Source of the DNA: an uncultured Planctomycetaceae bacterium
GTDB lineage: Bacteria; Planctomycetota; Planctomycetia; Planctomycetales; Planctomycetaceae
Assembly: GCA_903823545.1 (NCBI GenBank)
Contig: CAIJTL010001438.1
Span: 1 to 19,282 of the forward strand
Direction: 5' to 3'
Length of the DNA: 19,282 bases
Below the pieces are notes generated by a model. That model saw only the letters and a list, made by a program, of their open reading frames with translations, did not search any database and was not told the origin of the DNA. The position numbers and the translations under genes were made by a program. Position 1 is the first letter of the stretch; the number at the start of each line of letters is the position of its first letter. Below are positions 8,693 through 16,125 of this stretch, in pieces.

Positions 8693-9163
8693 ATGCCCTC
8701 GCGCCGGATTGCCAAAGTGAATCAGGCTATTTTGGAGACACTTAGTTCGGCGATGTTGTTTCAACTCCGCGATCCGCGAGTGAAGAATGTCACGATCTTG
8801 CATGTTGAAACGACTGATGATTTGAGGGCTGCGAAAGTTCATATTGGAGTGCGCGGTGATGAGAAAGTGCAGTCGTTAACGCTGCATGGACTCGATTCCG
8901 CGCGAGGTTTTTTGCAATCGAAAATCGCCGAGCGATTAGATACCCGATACACCCCGGTTCTTAAGTTTGTTTTGGAACCCAACTGGCTAGCAAATCTCAA
9001 GGAGACTTCCGACGACTTACATGTCGCTGAGGCCACTGTTGCTGAAGCGAATGCGGCGATGTCGGATGACTCAACTGAAGACGACGCGTCAGACAGTGGA
9101 GATGATGAAACATCTGGCGCCGGTGTTGATTTCGGTGAGGACGGTGATGATGAAGACCAGTAA
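8693..9163 (+). CDS. rbfA: Ribosome-binding factor A
   Basis: RbfA binds the 30S subunit during late maturation of 16S rRNA and matters in cold growth. The 156-residue product opens with the family start PSRRIAKVNQAILETLS, contains the typical LRDPRV segment (residues 25-30) and the type II KH fold through about residue 107, including LDTRYTPVLKFVLEPN near 82-97. The last 45 residues form an extra, very acidic tail rich in Asp, Glu and Ser, which is not part of the standard domain. ATG at 8693 is preferred because GGA lies nine bases upstream; a GTG at 8687 would add two residues. It follows infB after 153 bases that contain a hairpin, so it may be partly uncoupled from the nusA-infB transcript. 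truB, a frequent next gene, is not present. Confidence 0.92.
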   Translation: MPSRRIAKVNQAILETLSSAMLFQLRDPRVKNVTILHVETTDDLRAAKVHIGVRGDEKVQSLTLHGLDSARGFLQSKIAERLDTRYTPVLKFVLEPNWLANLKETSDDLHVAEATVAEANAAMSDDSTEDDASDSGDDETSGAGVDFGEDGDDEDQ

Positions 9164-9342
9164 TACAGCTTTTAAGAATGATGCCGTTGAGCCTTGTTCT
9201 TCACAGCGAGAGCAAGCAGTTCACCTGCGGTGTCGGTTCTGGAAATTTCCGGTTCCTTTGCCTGCGAGTTGAATGAACTTGACGTCCCGCGTGTTTCCGA
9301 ACTTTTCCGATTTGCCGACTTTCAGATTCAGGTGCGTTGCTC

Positions 9343-10194
9343 ATGGCCATCCTCAAGAAGACCAAAGCGTCCGACCTGCAAGGGCTTTGCAAAAAGCTCG
9401 TCACCCTGCTGAAGAAGCACTACAAGCCTGCTGGTCATAAGAAAGACCGTACGGTTTTGGAGACGATGCTATACGCCGTTTGCTTGGAGAACTCGACCCA
9501 GGAAGTCGCCGATGTTGCTTATGATCGGCTGCACTCCGTCTTCCACGATATGAACGAAATTCGCGTCAGCACTTATTCCGAGCTGACTCCGGTGTTTGAA
9601 GGCCTTTCCGAGCCTGAGGCACGTGCGGCTCGCGTTCGCGCGATTCTGCAGTATGTCTTCGAAATCAATTTTGATTTCGATTTTGAACCACTCAAGCGGA
9701 AGACACTTGAGCTTGCCGAGAAGCAATTGCAGAAGATTCGTTTCATCACGAGTTTCATCCAAGCCCACACCCTGCACACGGCGCTTGGCACTCACATGAT
9801 CCCGATCGACGACCACATGCGCGATGCTGCTGTATGGCTTGGCTTGGCGGTCCCTGGGGCGACAACTCACGATGCTTCCGATGGCCTTAAGGGGGCAATT
9901 CTTAAGTCAGATGCGCCAGTCTTTTGTCATTACCTTCGATCCTTTGCTTCAGATCCTCGGTTGTTGCCGCATTTCACAAAGCCCAAGCCTCCACCCGAAG
10001 GGTTCGATGTCGACGAGATGATCGACCGTGCGGAGGATCTGATTGCAAATGCAGACAAGGCAGCCAAAGCAAAACCAGCAGTGAAGGCCGCGCCGACGAA
10101 ACCAATCGGCAAACCAGCAGTCCATCACGAAACGAAAAAGCCAACGGCCAAACGACCAACCAAGGCGGCACCTGCGAAAAAGAAGCCTCGGTAA
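9343..10194 (+). CDS. Degenerate HhH-GPD (endonuclease III-like) protein with basic tail
   Basis: A 283-residue protein whose middle part (about 35-170) resembles the helix-hairpin-helix GPD fold of endonuclease III-type DNA glycosylases: an LETMLYAVCLENST helix, the SEPEARAARVRAILQYVFE stretch in place of the usual sequence before the hairpin, and IPIDDHMRDAAVWLGL (153-168) matching the PVDTHV..R...RLGL motif, with Asp156 at the position of the conserved catalytic aspartate. The LPGVGxKTA hairpin that carries the catalytic lysine is not recognisable, and there is no four-cysteine iron-sulfur motif. Residues about 238-283 form a Lys/Ala/Pro tail like histone H1. It may bind DNA or RNA without glycosylase-lyase activity. 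ATG 9343 follows an AGGT site; a TTG at 9337 would add two residues. Fold call is tentative. Confidence 0.6.
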   Translation: MAILKKTKASDLQGLCKKLVTLLKKHYKPAGHKKDRTVLETMLYAVCLENSTQEVADVAYDRLHSVFHDMNEIRVSTYSELTPVFEGLSEPEARAARVRAILQYVFEINFDFDFEPLKRKTLELAEKQLQKIRFITSFIQAHTLHTALGTHMIPIDDHMRDAAVWLGLAVPGATTHDASDGLKGAILKSDAPVFCHYLRSFASDPRLLPHFTKPKPPPEGFDVDEMIDRAEDLIANADKAAKAKPAVKAAPTKPIGKPAVHHETKKPTAKRPTKAAPAKKKPR

Positions 10195-10229
10195 AGTTCC
10201 GTGTTTCTTTGGTCACCGACGAACCTGAC

Positions 10230-10259
10230 TTGGTCTCGCCTGGAATCGCTCGCTAGAAT
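10230..10259 (+). promoter_or_regulatory. Candidate promoter of the large TPR gene
   Basis: TAGAAT (10254-10259) matches five of six positions of the -10 consensus, with TTGGTC (10230-10235) 18 bases upstream as a weak -35. Transcription would start about 70 bases before the TPR start codon. Seen by eye only. Confidence 0.35.
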
Positions 10260-10334
10260 CCGCCGCCGCTTGCGAACGCTTGGTGCTTCGCCGGTGACTT
10301 TGGTTTCAATTGCCAGTCCAAGGAAGCTCTGGTC

Positions 10335-12623
10335 ATGACACAGTCACGACAATGGATCGGCCGATTCATTCGAAAAGCAGGATCGATTTTTGTCTTAAGC
10401 TCCTGCCTCAGCGGCGGTTCGTTAGGGTTCTTTATCACGGCGTCAGAATGTTTCGCCGCTGGCAGTTTGGCTCAAGAAAAGAGCCCACCAGTCGATCCGA
10501 TTCATCGCATTGTAACACGCGGTGACTTCCGGATCGATTTCAACGATCCACCGGAAAAGTTGGTTCCGAGTCGGCCACGTACACCGGACGATCAAAAACG
10601 TCTCGATGCGATGTCGTGGTATATGAAGGGCCGGTTTCTCGAACAACGCGAAGAGTTTAAGGGGGCGCTCGAAGCCTATGAAAAGTCGGTCCAACTGAAT
10701 CCAAATGCCGTCGAAGCTTATCGAGCATTAATCCCACTAGCGTTTGGTTTGAACGACTCTGACTTGGCGATCAAATATGCTTTGAAAGCGATCGAGTTGA
10801 TGCCAGACGACTTTCTGTTGTTGCAGAGAGTTGGAATTCACTTAGCGACAAAAGAGAAGATTCCTGAAGCACTCAAACTCTTAGAGCAAGCGTCGCGGTC
10901 CAACAAGCTCGATCGTCAATCCGGTCAGTATGTCGCGATTATGCGTGACCTAGCTTTCTTGTATTTGATTACCGGGCAGGTCGATAAGTCCGCAGACGCG
11001 TTTGAAGTGGTTTTCGATGCAAAAGTTGACCCCGACAAGTACCACCTCGACTTCCAAATGAAGTCGGAACTGGAAAAGCATCAGCGCACGACTTACGAAG
11101 CCATCGGGCAAGTTTTTTTAGAAGCCAAGCGTCCTGACCGAGCGATTGTTGCGTTAGAACGAGCTGCGAAGGCTAAGAAGACCAAGCCGGGGAATATCGC
11201 CTTCAGCTTGGCTCAAGCGTATTTGATGACGGCGAAGCCGGACCAAGCGCTCGAACAATTGCAGACGTACTTCGATGCGCAACTGCAATCGAAGGGAAAA
11301 GCCGCGTATCAACTTCTGGCGGAAGTATTGAAGGCTCAAGGGAAATCGGCCGAACTGATTTCCCGTTTGGAACAGCTTGCCGAAAAAGATCAGCACAATC
11401 TCACATTGCAGTTCTTCCTCGCACAGCAATACGTCGAAGCCAATCGGTTCGATGATGCGGAGAAGCTCTACAAGAAGTCTTTAGACAAAGAGAAGACCAT
11501 TGAGGGTTACGTCGGATTGGCCTCGCTCTATCGAAGACAAAGCAGACCAACCGAATTGCTGCAAGCGCTTTCGCTCGCGATGTCGCGCGAGTCGGAACTT
11601 GAGAAGTCGGCAGAAGACCTTGAGCGTGAACTGCAAGCAATCGCCGCCGACGAAAAGCTTGTTGCCGGGCTATTGGCTGTTGGCAAACAGCAGACCGAGG
11701 GGGACGCCCCAAAACTCGATTTCGCGAGCAGCTTGTTGCTCGGCAAAATTGCCGCACAAGGCAAAGAGGCTGACTTAGCGGAAAAGTTTTTCCGGCACGC
11801 ATTGAAACTGCGTCGTGACAAAGCGGGGGGGATTTACGAGGAACTCGGCAAGCTGCTTCTCGATGTTCGTAAGTTCGCAGAAGCGGCCAAGGTGTTTCAG
11901 GATGCGGTTAAAGACTCCTCACTTTTGAATTCGCGTCCCAATTTTCTTTTCATGTTGTCGCAAGCCGAAGAAATGGCGGGCAACACTGCTGCAGCCTTGG
12001 AGGCAATTGCGGAAGCTCGCAAGGCGATTCCCGATCATCCACTGCTCGCGTTTCAAGAAGCGTGGGTTCATTACCACGCCCACGATTGGGACAAGGCAAT
12101 CCCCTTGCTTGAAGCGTTCATCGCGAAGCATCCGCAGCATCGACTCGCTCGTCAGTGCCAATACAGCCTGTCGAACATTCACGTTCAAAAAGGGGATATT
12201 CGCAAAGGCGAAGAGATTCTCGAAAAAGTCCTGGCTGAATCACCTGATGATCCTTCGGTCAACAACGATCTCGGTTATCTCTATGCGGACCAAGGGAAGA
12301 ATTTGGAGCAAGCTCGCGGCATGATTGAGAAGGCAATGAAGGCCGAACCAGACAACGCCGCGTATCAAGACAGCATGGGCTGGGTGCTTTACAAACTTGG
12401 TAAGTACCAAGAGGCGATTCCTTATCTGGAAAAATCGGTGAGCTCGCCTCGCGGTGGTGACGCCACCATTTGGGATCACCTCGGCGATGCTCAAGACAAG
12501 CTCGGCCAAAAAGAGAAGGCGATCGAGAGCTGGAAAAACGCACTCAAGGATGCGAAGGAAGACAAGCATCCGGATGCAAAGTTGATTGAGAAACTGGAAC
12601 TCAAATTGAAGGCGAAATCGTAA
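10335..12623 (+). CDS. Large exported TPR-repeat protein
   Basis: A 762-residue protein made almost wholly of tetratricopeptide repeats. The N-terminus carries an export signal: a basic region (R5, R10, R13, K14) and a hydrophobic stretch to about residue 41, with possible cleavage after ECFA. It also contains LSSC (21-24), which fits a lipobox, so a lipoprotein is an alternative. TPR units begin near residue 95 (SWYMKGRFLEQREEFKGALE) and continue to the end; the last ones (LGYLYADQGKNLEQARGMIE; YQDSMGWVLYKLGKYQEA; HLGDAQDKLGQKEKAIESW) are canonical. It probably serves as a periplasmic or surface scaffold. ATG at 10335 has an AAGGAAG site eight bases upstream. A palindrome-rich gap separates it from yebC. 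Partners are unknown. Confidence 0.87.
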   Translation: MTQSRQWIGRFIRKAGSIFVLSSCLSGGSLGFFITASECFAAGSLAQEKSPPVDPIHRIVTRGDFRIDFNDPPEKLVPSRPRTPDDQKRLDAMSWYMKGRFLEQREEFKGALEAYEKSVQLNPNAVEAYRALIPLAFGLNDSDLAIKYALKAIELMPDDFLLLQRVGIHLATKEKIPEALKLLEQASRSNKLDRQSGQYVAIMRDLAFLYLITGQVDKSADAFEVVFDAKVDPDKYHLDFQMKSELEKHQRTTYEAIGQVFLEAKRPDRAIVALERAAKAKKTKPGNIAFSLAQAYLMTAKPDQALEQLQTYFDAQLQSKGKAAYQLLAEVLKAQGKSAELISRLEQLAEKDQHNLTLQFFLAQQYVEANRFDDAEKLYKKSLDKEKTIEGYVGLASLYRRQSRPTELLQALSLAMSRESELEKSAEDLERELQAIAADEKLVAGLLAVGKQQTEGDAPKLDFASSLLLGKIAAQGKEADLAEKFFRHALKLRRDKAGGIYEELGKLLLDVRKFAEAAKVFQDAVKDSSLLNSRPNFLFMLSQAEEMAGNTAAALEAIAEARKAIPDHPLLAFQEAWVHYHAHDWDKAIPLLEAFIAKHPQHRLARQCQYSLSNIHVQKGDIRKGEEILEKVLAESPDDPSVNNDLGYLYADQGKNLEQARGMIEKAMKAEPDNAAYQDSMGWVLYKLGKYQEAIPYLEKSVSSPRGGDATIWDHLGDAQDKLGQKEKAIESWKNALKDAKEDKHPDAKLIEKLELKLKAKS

Positions 12624-12627
12624 CTTT

Positions 12628-12700
12628 AAGCTGCCAGCTTGAAGTCGAGTCGTTTGTATTTATTCAAACTCACCACATTCACTCCGCAAGCTGGCAGCTT
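12628..12700. repeat. Paired palindromes between TPR gene and yebC
   Basis: AAGCTGCCAGCTT (12628-12640) and AAGCTGGCAGCTT (12688-12700) are exact reverse complements of each other, and each is nearly self-complementary (AAGCT...AGCTT). The right copy extends to a 19-base hairpin, CGCAAGCT/AGCTTGCG around GGC (12685-12703). Between them GTTTG (12652-12656) pairs with CAAAC (12665-12669). The left copy starts five bases after the TPR stop. It may act as a terminator or be a dispersed intergenic repeat. Confidence 0.7.
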
Positions 12701-12721
12701 GCGACAACGCAAAAAAGACAC

Positions 12722-13471
12722 ATGGCAGGACATTCCCATTCGGCGAACATCGCCCTGCGCAAAGGTGCGGTCGACACAAAACGCGGCACACTGTTCGGCA
12801 AACTCAGTCGAGCAATCATCGTTGCTGCGCGACATGGTGGTGGCGATCCGACCGGTAATTTGGCACTTCGGTATGCACTCGACAAAGCTCGCAAGAACAG
12901 CATGCCCAAAGAGAATATCGACCGAGCAGTCAAGAAAGGCTGCGGCGAGTCGTCGGATGAGCAATACGACGACATGGTCTATGAAGGTTACGGACCCGGT
13001 GGTGTCGCAGTCCTTTGCGACATCCTCACCGACAACCGCAATCGAACTGCTGGTGAAGTCCGCAAGATTTTTGAAGTCCACGGCGGCAATCTCGGAAGCA
13101 CGGGCTGCGTCGCATACTTGTTCTCTCGCAAAGGAGTCTTCGTCATTCCCGCACAGCACATCGAAGAGGACAAGCTCTTTGAGATCGCGCTTGAGGCAGG
13201 CGCCGATGATGTGACGCGAGTCGGTGATAACTTTGAGGTGACCTGCGATCCGTCAGTCTTCCAGCAAGTCAACGAAACGCTCGAATCAGCCAACGTTCCG
13301 ACTGATGTCGCTGAAATTCAAAAAATTCCAAACAACCGAGTCGAAGTTGATCTCGAAATGGGACGCCGTGTTCTCGCCTTCATTGATGCGCTCGAAGACC
13401 AAGATGACATTCAAACGGTGACCGCAAACGTCAGTTATCCCGATGAATTGATCGCCGAGATGTCGACGTGA
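12722..13471 (+). CDS. YebC/TACO1 family protein
   Basis: A 249-residue member of the YebC/PmpR/TACO1 family, at the usual family length. The start MAGHSHSANIALRKGAVDTK corresponds to the conserved MAGHSKWANIKHRK opening. Further marks are the GGGDPTGNLALRYALDKAR and MPKENIDRAVKKG segments (about 40-70), the YEGYGPGGVAVL motif (about 90-101) and the NRNRTAGEVRKIF segment. Members have been described as transcriptional regulators and, more recently, as translation factors that help ribosomes through difficult sequences such as proline runs; which applies here cannot be told. The Shine-Dalgarno site is weak (AAAAAAGACAC before ATG). The next gene is ruvB; yebC commonly sits next to ruv genes. 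Confidence 0.93.
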   Translation: MAGHSHSANIALRKGAVDTKRGTLFGKLSRAIIVAARHGGGDPTGNLALRYALDKARKNSMPKENIDRAVKKGCGESSDEQYDDMVYEGYGPGGVAVLCDILTDNRNRTAGEVRKIFEVHGGNLGSTGCVAYLFSRKGVFVIPAQHIEEDKLFEIALEAGADDVTRVGDNFEVTCDPSVFQQVNETLESANVPTDVAEIQKIPNNRVEVDLEMGRRVLAFIDALEDQDDIQTVTANVSYPDELIAEMST

Positions 13472-13554
13472 TTGTTCGAGTTTTCGCGAGTTGCTTTTCT
13501 GCCACGTCAGTTTCACAAGACCACTGACAACTGACTTTGGACAACGGACGAATC

Positions 13555-14640
13555 ATGGCACGGCAGCGGATCATCAATGGCAGCCCTGACGAAGATCCGG
13601 ATGACGAGTCACCTCGTCCGCCGCTTGGTCCCAAGGTGGACTTCCGCCCTGACGACGAGAAGCATGACGATGAACTCCGTCCACAAAGGCTCGAAGATAT
13701 TGTTGGCCAACGTAAGGTCGTCGAGCGACTTCGGATTATGCTTGATGCGGCAAAGAAGCGTCAGGAGCCTCTCGGACATGTACTCTTCGATGGCCCGCCG
13801 GGGCTCGGCAAGACAACATTTGCGACCGTGATTCCGAAAGAACTCGGCACGGATTTTCAAATTGCTTCTGCTCCTGCGCTAACCGCTCCCAAGGACGTCT
13901 TGTCGTATCTGACAAATGCTAGTTACGGCTCAGTTCTGTTTATCGACGAGATTCATCGTCTCCCTCCGGCCGTCGAAGAGTTTATCTATCCGGCCATGGA
14001 AGACTTTCGCGTCGACATCTCACTGGGCGAAGGGATCAACGCTCGCACGATCAATATGCCGCTCAAACGCTTCACCATGATCGGAGCGACGACTCGTAGC
14101 GGGATGCTGACGGCACCTTTGCGAGATCGCTTTGTGAATCGCCTCCACGTCGATTTTTACGACGAACCCGATCTCGCTGAAATCGTTCAACGCAACTCGC
14201 GAAAGTTGCGAACGGAAATCGAACCGTCGGCATCCGCTGAGATTGCGAGACGTAGCCGAGGAACACCACGTAAAGCGAATAACTTGCTCTACTGGTGTCG
14301 TGACTATGCAGACAGCAAAGCTCAGGGACGTATCACCGATGACGTTGCGAGGCGAGCACTCGAAATGATCGAAGTTGATCACGTTGGCCTTGATGAGCTT
14401 GATCGCCGTTATCTGATGATCTTGATCAATGTCTTCTGTGGAGGCCCAGCAGGCGTGCAAGCAATCGGACACAGTATGAACTGCCCGGCTGACACGCTTG
14501 AGGATGAAATTGAGCCGTTCTTGCTTCGCGTCGGCTTCTTACAGCGAACCCCGCGCGGACGCATCGTGACTGCAGCGGCACTCGCACATCTCGGCATCAC
14601 TGCACCGCCAGACAAGCCGGCTCAGGGATCTTTGTTTTAA
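13555..14640 (+). CDS. ruvB: Holliday junction DNA helicase RuvB
   Basis: RuvB is the AAA+ motor that drives branch migration of Holliday junctions with RuvA. The 361-residue product contains Walker A GPPGLGKT (80-87), Walker B DEIH (131-134), the sensor GATTR (177-181), LRDRF (189-193), the arginine-containing RGTPRKAN segment (sensor 2) and the C-terminal winged-helix region ending with [10 protein letters not shown] and a HLG motif. It is well conserved but has an N-terminal extension of roughly 15-20 acidic and proline-rich residues compared with typical RuvB. ATG at 13555 follows a GGAC site; a TTG at 13537 would add six residues. ruvA and ruvC are not in the window. Its stop codon overlaps the stop codon of the convergent sugar transferase gene. 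Confidence 0.95.
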   Translation: MARQRIINGSPDEDPDDESPRPPLGPKVDFRPDDEKHDDELRPQRLEDIVGQRKVVERLRIMLDAAKKRQEPLGHVLFDGPPGLGKTTFATVIPKELGTDFQIASAPALTAPKDVLSYLTNASYGSVLFIDEIHRLPPAVEEFIYPAMEDFRVDISLGEGINARTINMPLKRFTMIGATTRSGMLTAPLRDRFVNRLHVDFYDEPDLAEIVQRNSRKLRTEIEPSASAEIARRSRGTPRKANNLLYWCRDYADSKAQGRITDDVARRALEMIEVDHVGLDELDRRYLMILINVFCGGPAGVQAIGHSMNCPADTLEDEIEPFLLRVGFLQRTPRGRIVTAAALAHLGITAPPDKPAQGSLF

Positions 14641-15455
14641 AGCGCGCCCTTACCGGTCAACACAACTCCTACCGTGCGGAACAGAATCTTGATGTCGTTC
14701 TTGATCGAGCAATTCCGCAGGTAGTGCAGATCGAGAGTGACCTTCCGCTTGAAGCCTTCCAACTCGTTGTCGTAACCGTTGACGATCTGAGCTAACCCAG
14801 TCAGTCCGGGTTTGATGCCAAGTCGAACGAGGTAATTAGGAATTTGATCCGAGAGTTGTTCGATAAACTCTGGACGCTCCGGTAGCGGCCCAACCAGCGA
14901 CATTTCGCCGCGCAACACGTTCCACAATTGCGGCAATTCATCGAGCCGAGATTTTCGCAGGAAGCGGCCGATGCTCGTGACTCGCGGGTCACCCTTAACG
15001 GCGAATTTGGCCCCGTCTTTTTCAGCGTCCGTTCGCATGGTGCGGAACTTGTAGAGCACAAACGGACGACCGTATGCCTCTGACATTCGCCGATCCGGTC
15101 GCTGATCTCGTCGTTCGTTAATCTGACCAACAGCGCTGCTGGCTGCTCGCCGATCTTTCTGCTGACGTAGATTGAGTCCCGTGCGAACTTGCCGAAACAA
15201 GACCGGTCCAGGCGAGGTCAGCCTCACAGCCAAAGCGACAAGTACCATAATCGGTGCTAACAGAACCAGCATCACGGCGGCACCAGCGACATCGACCATT
15301 CGCTTGAATCGCAGCGTGCGACTTTCGACTGGAACGACTTTCGAGACAGCATCATTCAAATGATGCTGCTCAAGCCAGTCGATCTGTTGGACAACGTTTG
15401 ACGCGACAGATTCGGTACGACATTCAGCCAGATCATTCACCAGCGTTGCACTCAT
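14637..15455 (-). CDS. Polyprenyl-phosphate sugar transferase (bacterial sugar transferase family)
   Basis: A 272-residue initiating sugar-1-phosphate transferase that would load the first sugar onto a lipid carrier for exopolysaccharide, capsule or O-antigen. One membrane-embedded helix (about 56-79) follows KRMVD; then [13 protein letters not shown] (81-93), LYKFRTM (134-140), the catalytic-region [16 protein letters not shown] (171-186) with [11 protein letters not shown], and [10 protein letters not shown] (215-224). An unusual 34-residue hydrophilic, Arg-rich insertion (about 95-128) separates the RTGLN and YKFRTM motifs. It has no large N-terminal multi-helix domain, so it belongs to the short, single-domain type. 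ATG at 15453-15455 is preceded by AGGAA at a good distance; the frame is open further to 15587 without family similarity. No other polysaccharide gene is visible nearby. Confidence 0.92.
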   Translation of the reverse strand: MSATLVNDLAECRTESVASNVVQQIDWLEQHHLNDAVSKVVPVESRTLRFKRMVDVAGAAVMLVLLAPIMVLVALAVRLTSPGPVLFRQVRTGLNLRQQKDRRAASSAVGQINERRDQRPDRRMSEAYGRPFVLYKFRTMRTDAEKDGAKFAVKGDPRVTSIGRFLRKSRLDELPQLWNVLRGEMSLVGPLPERPEFIEQLSDQIPNYLVRLGIKPGLTGLAQIVNGYDNELEGFKRKVTLDLHYLRNCSIKNDIKILFRTVGVVLTGKGAL

Positions 15456-15816
15456 GAAACCATTCCTGAAAGCGACTTCGCAGATCAAAGCGGAAACTCG
15501 GCCTTGGCTTTGAAAAACGCAACTTCTGCGAACGACATATAGTTCGCTGCGAATGAGAACGGTTAGTCCAAACTGAGCGATCGCCACGCTTCAGTTCCGC
15601 AAGACGCCAACTCGATAGATCCTGTCGGTCGTATCAACTTCTCGACTCTTGCGGATGGTATCTGTCCTATTTGGGTGTTGTCTTTTTGCAACACGCGCGG
15701 CCTGCGGATGCCTGGGCTGAGTCACGGTTCTGGCATAGAACGCGACACCCTGGATTATCAGCGAATTAGTGAGACGGACTCGCGTCCCTGCGGCGGACGG
15801 CCAACGCAGCGGCGGT
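15456..15816. other. Gene-free stretch upstream of the sugar transferase
   Basis: No supported gene lies in these 361 bases; open frames here are short and out of character. Two simple hairpins are visible: GCGAAC/GTTCGC around an eight-base loop (15528-15547), close enough to the sugar transferase start to be an operator or 5'-UTR element, and GTGTTG/CAACAC around eight bases (15675-15694). Neither has a convincing T tract for termination of the kinase/LRR transcript. I found no clear -35/-10 pair. Confidence 0.5.
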
Positions 15817-16125
15817 TCACTTCAAGATGTTGCATTTGGGCAATGTCTTCTGGAGTTCCTCGATTCCGGCGTCCGTCACCTGCGTGCAGGGCAGGTTGAG
15901 GTGATAGCGGTTCCTGAGTGGGGCGAGTTGCTCGAGCCCGATGTCTGTCACCTGCGTGTGGTCCAGATTGAGCCAACTGACGTTCGTGAGTGGTGCGAGC
16001 TCCTTGAGCCCGGCGTCTGTCACCTGCGTGCCTGACAGACCAATGCGAGTCACCGGTTTTAAGGGAGAGTTGTCGTCGCGGAAAACTTTCCCGCCGAGCG
16101 ACTCCACAAACGAGACGGCCCGGTC
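15817..16125 (-). pseudogene. Orphaned LRR module, probably the lost C-terminus of the kinase protein
   Basis: In the frame +1 relative to the kinase gene, immediately at its stop codon, the sequence reads DRAVSFVESLGGKVFRDD and then three leucine-rich repeats of about 23-24 residues, each containing a TQVTD[AI]G[LI] motif, ending in KCNILK and a TGA. The pattern 'LGGKV...P...V..I.LSGTQVTDAGL' is the usual entry into LRR arrays of planctomycete proteins. The kinase frame ends in a short acidic linker (APEPEPHTDDNT) exactly where this begins, so a one-base change would fuse the two. A separate gene is possible from GTG at 16107 (96 residues) but no ribosome-binding site is visible. LRR content is firm; pseudogene status is inferred. 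Confidence 0.65.

Noticed and set aside
10212..10298. GTCACCG and CGGTGAC inverted repeat 80 bases apart before the large TPR gene
   Set aside because: Seven bases over that distance is expected by chance and no inner structure supports it.
12639..13214. 191-codon plus-strand frame overlapping the start of yebC
   Set aside because: It is a shifted-frame shadow of YebC, whose protein is strongly conserved in the other frame, and it runs through the palindromic spacer.
15675..15694. GTGTTG/CAACAC hairpin as terminator of the kinase/LRR transcript
   Set aside because: The minus-strand sequence after the stem is not T-rich, so it does not meet the pattern of an intrinsic terminator.
15769..16035. 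Plus-strand frame with repeated CHLR segments
   Set aside because: The periodicity is just the reverse strand of the leucine-rich repeats encoded on the minus strand.
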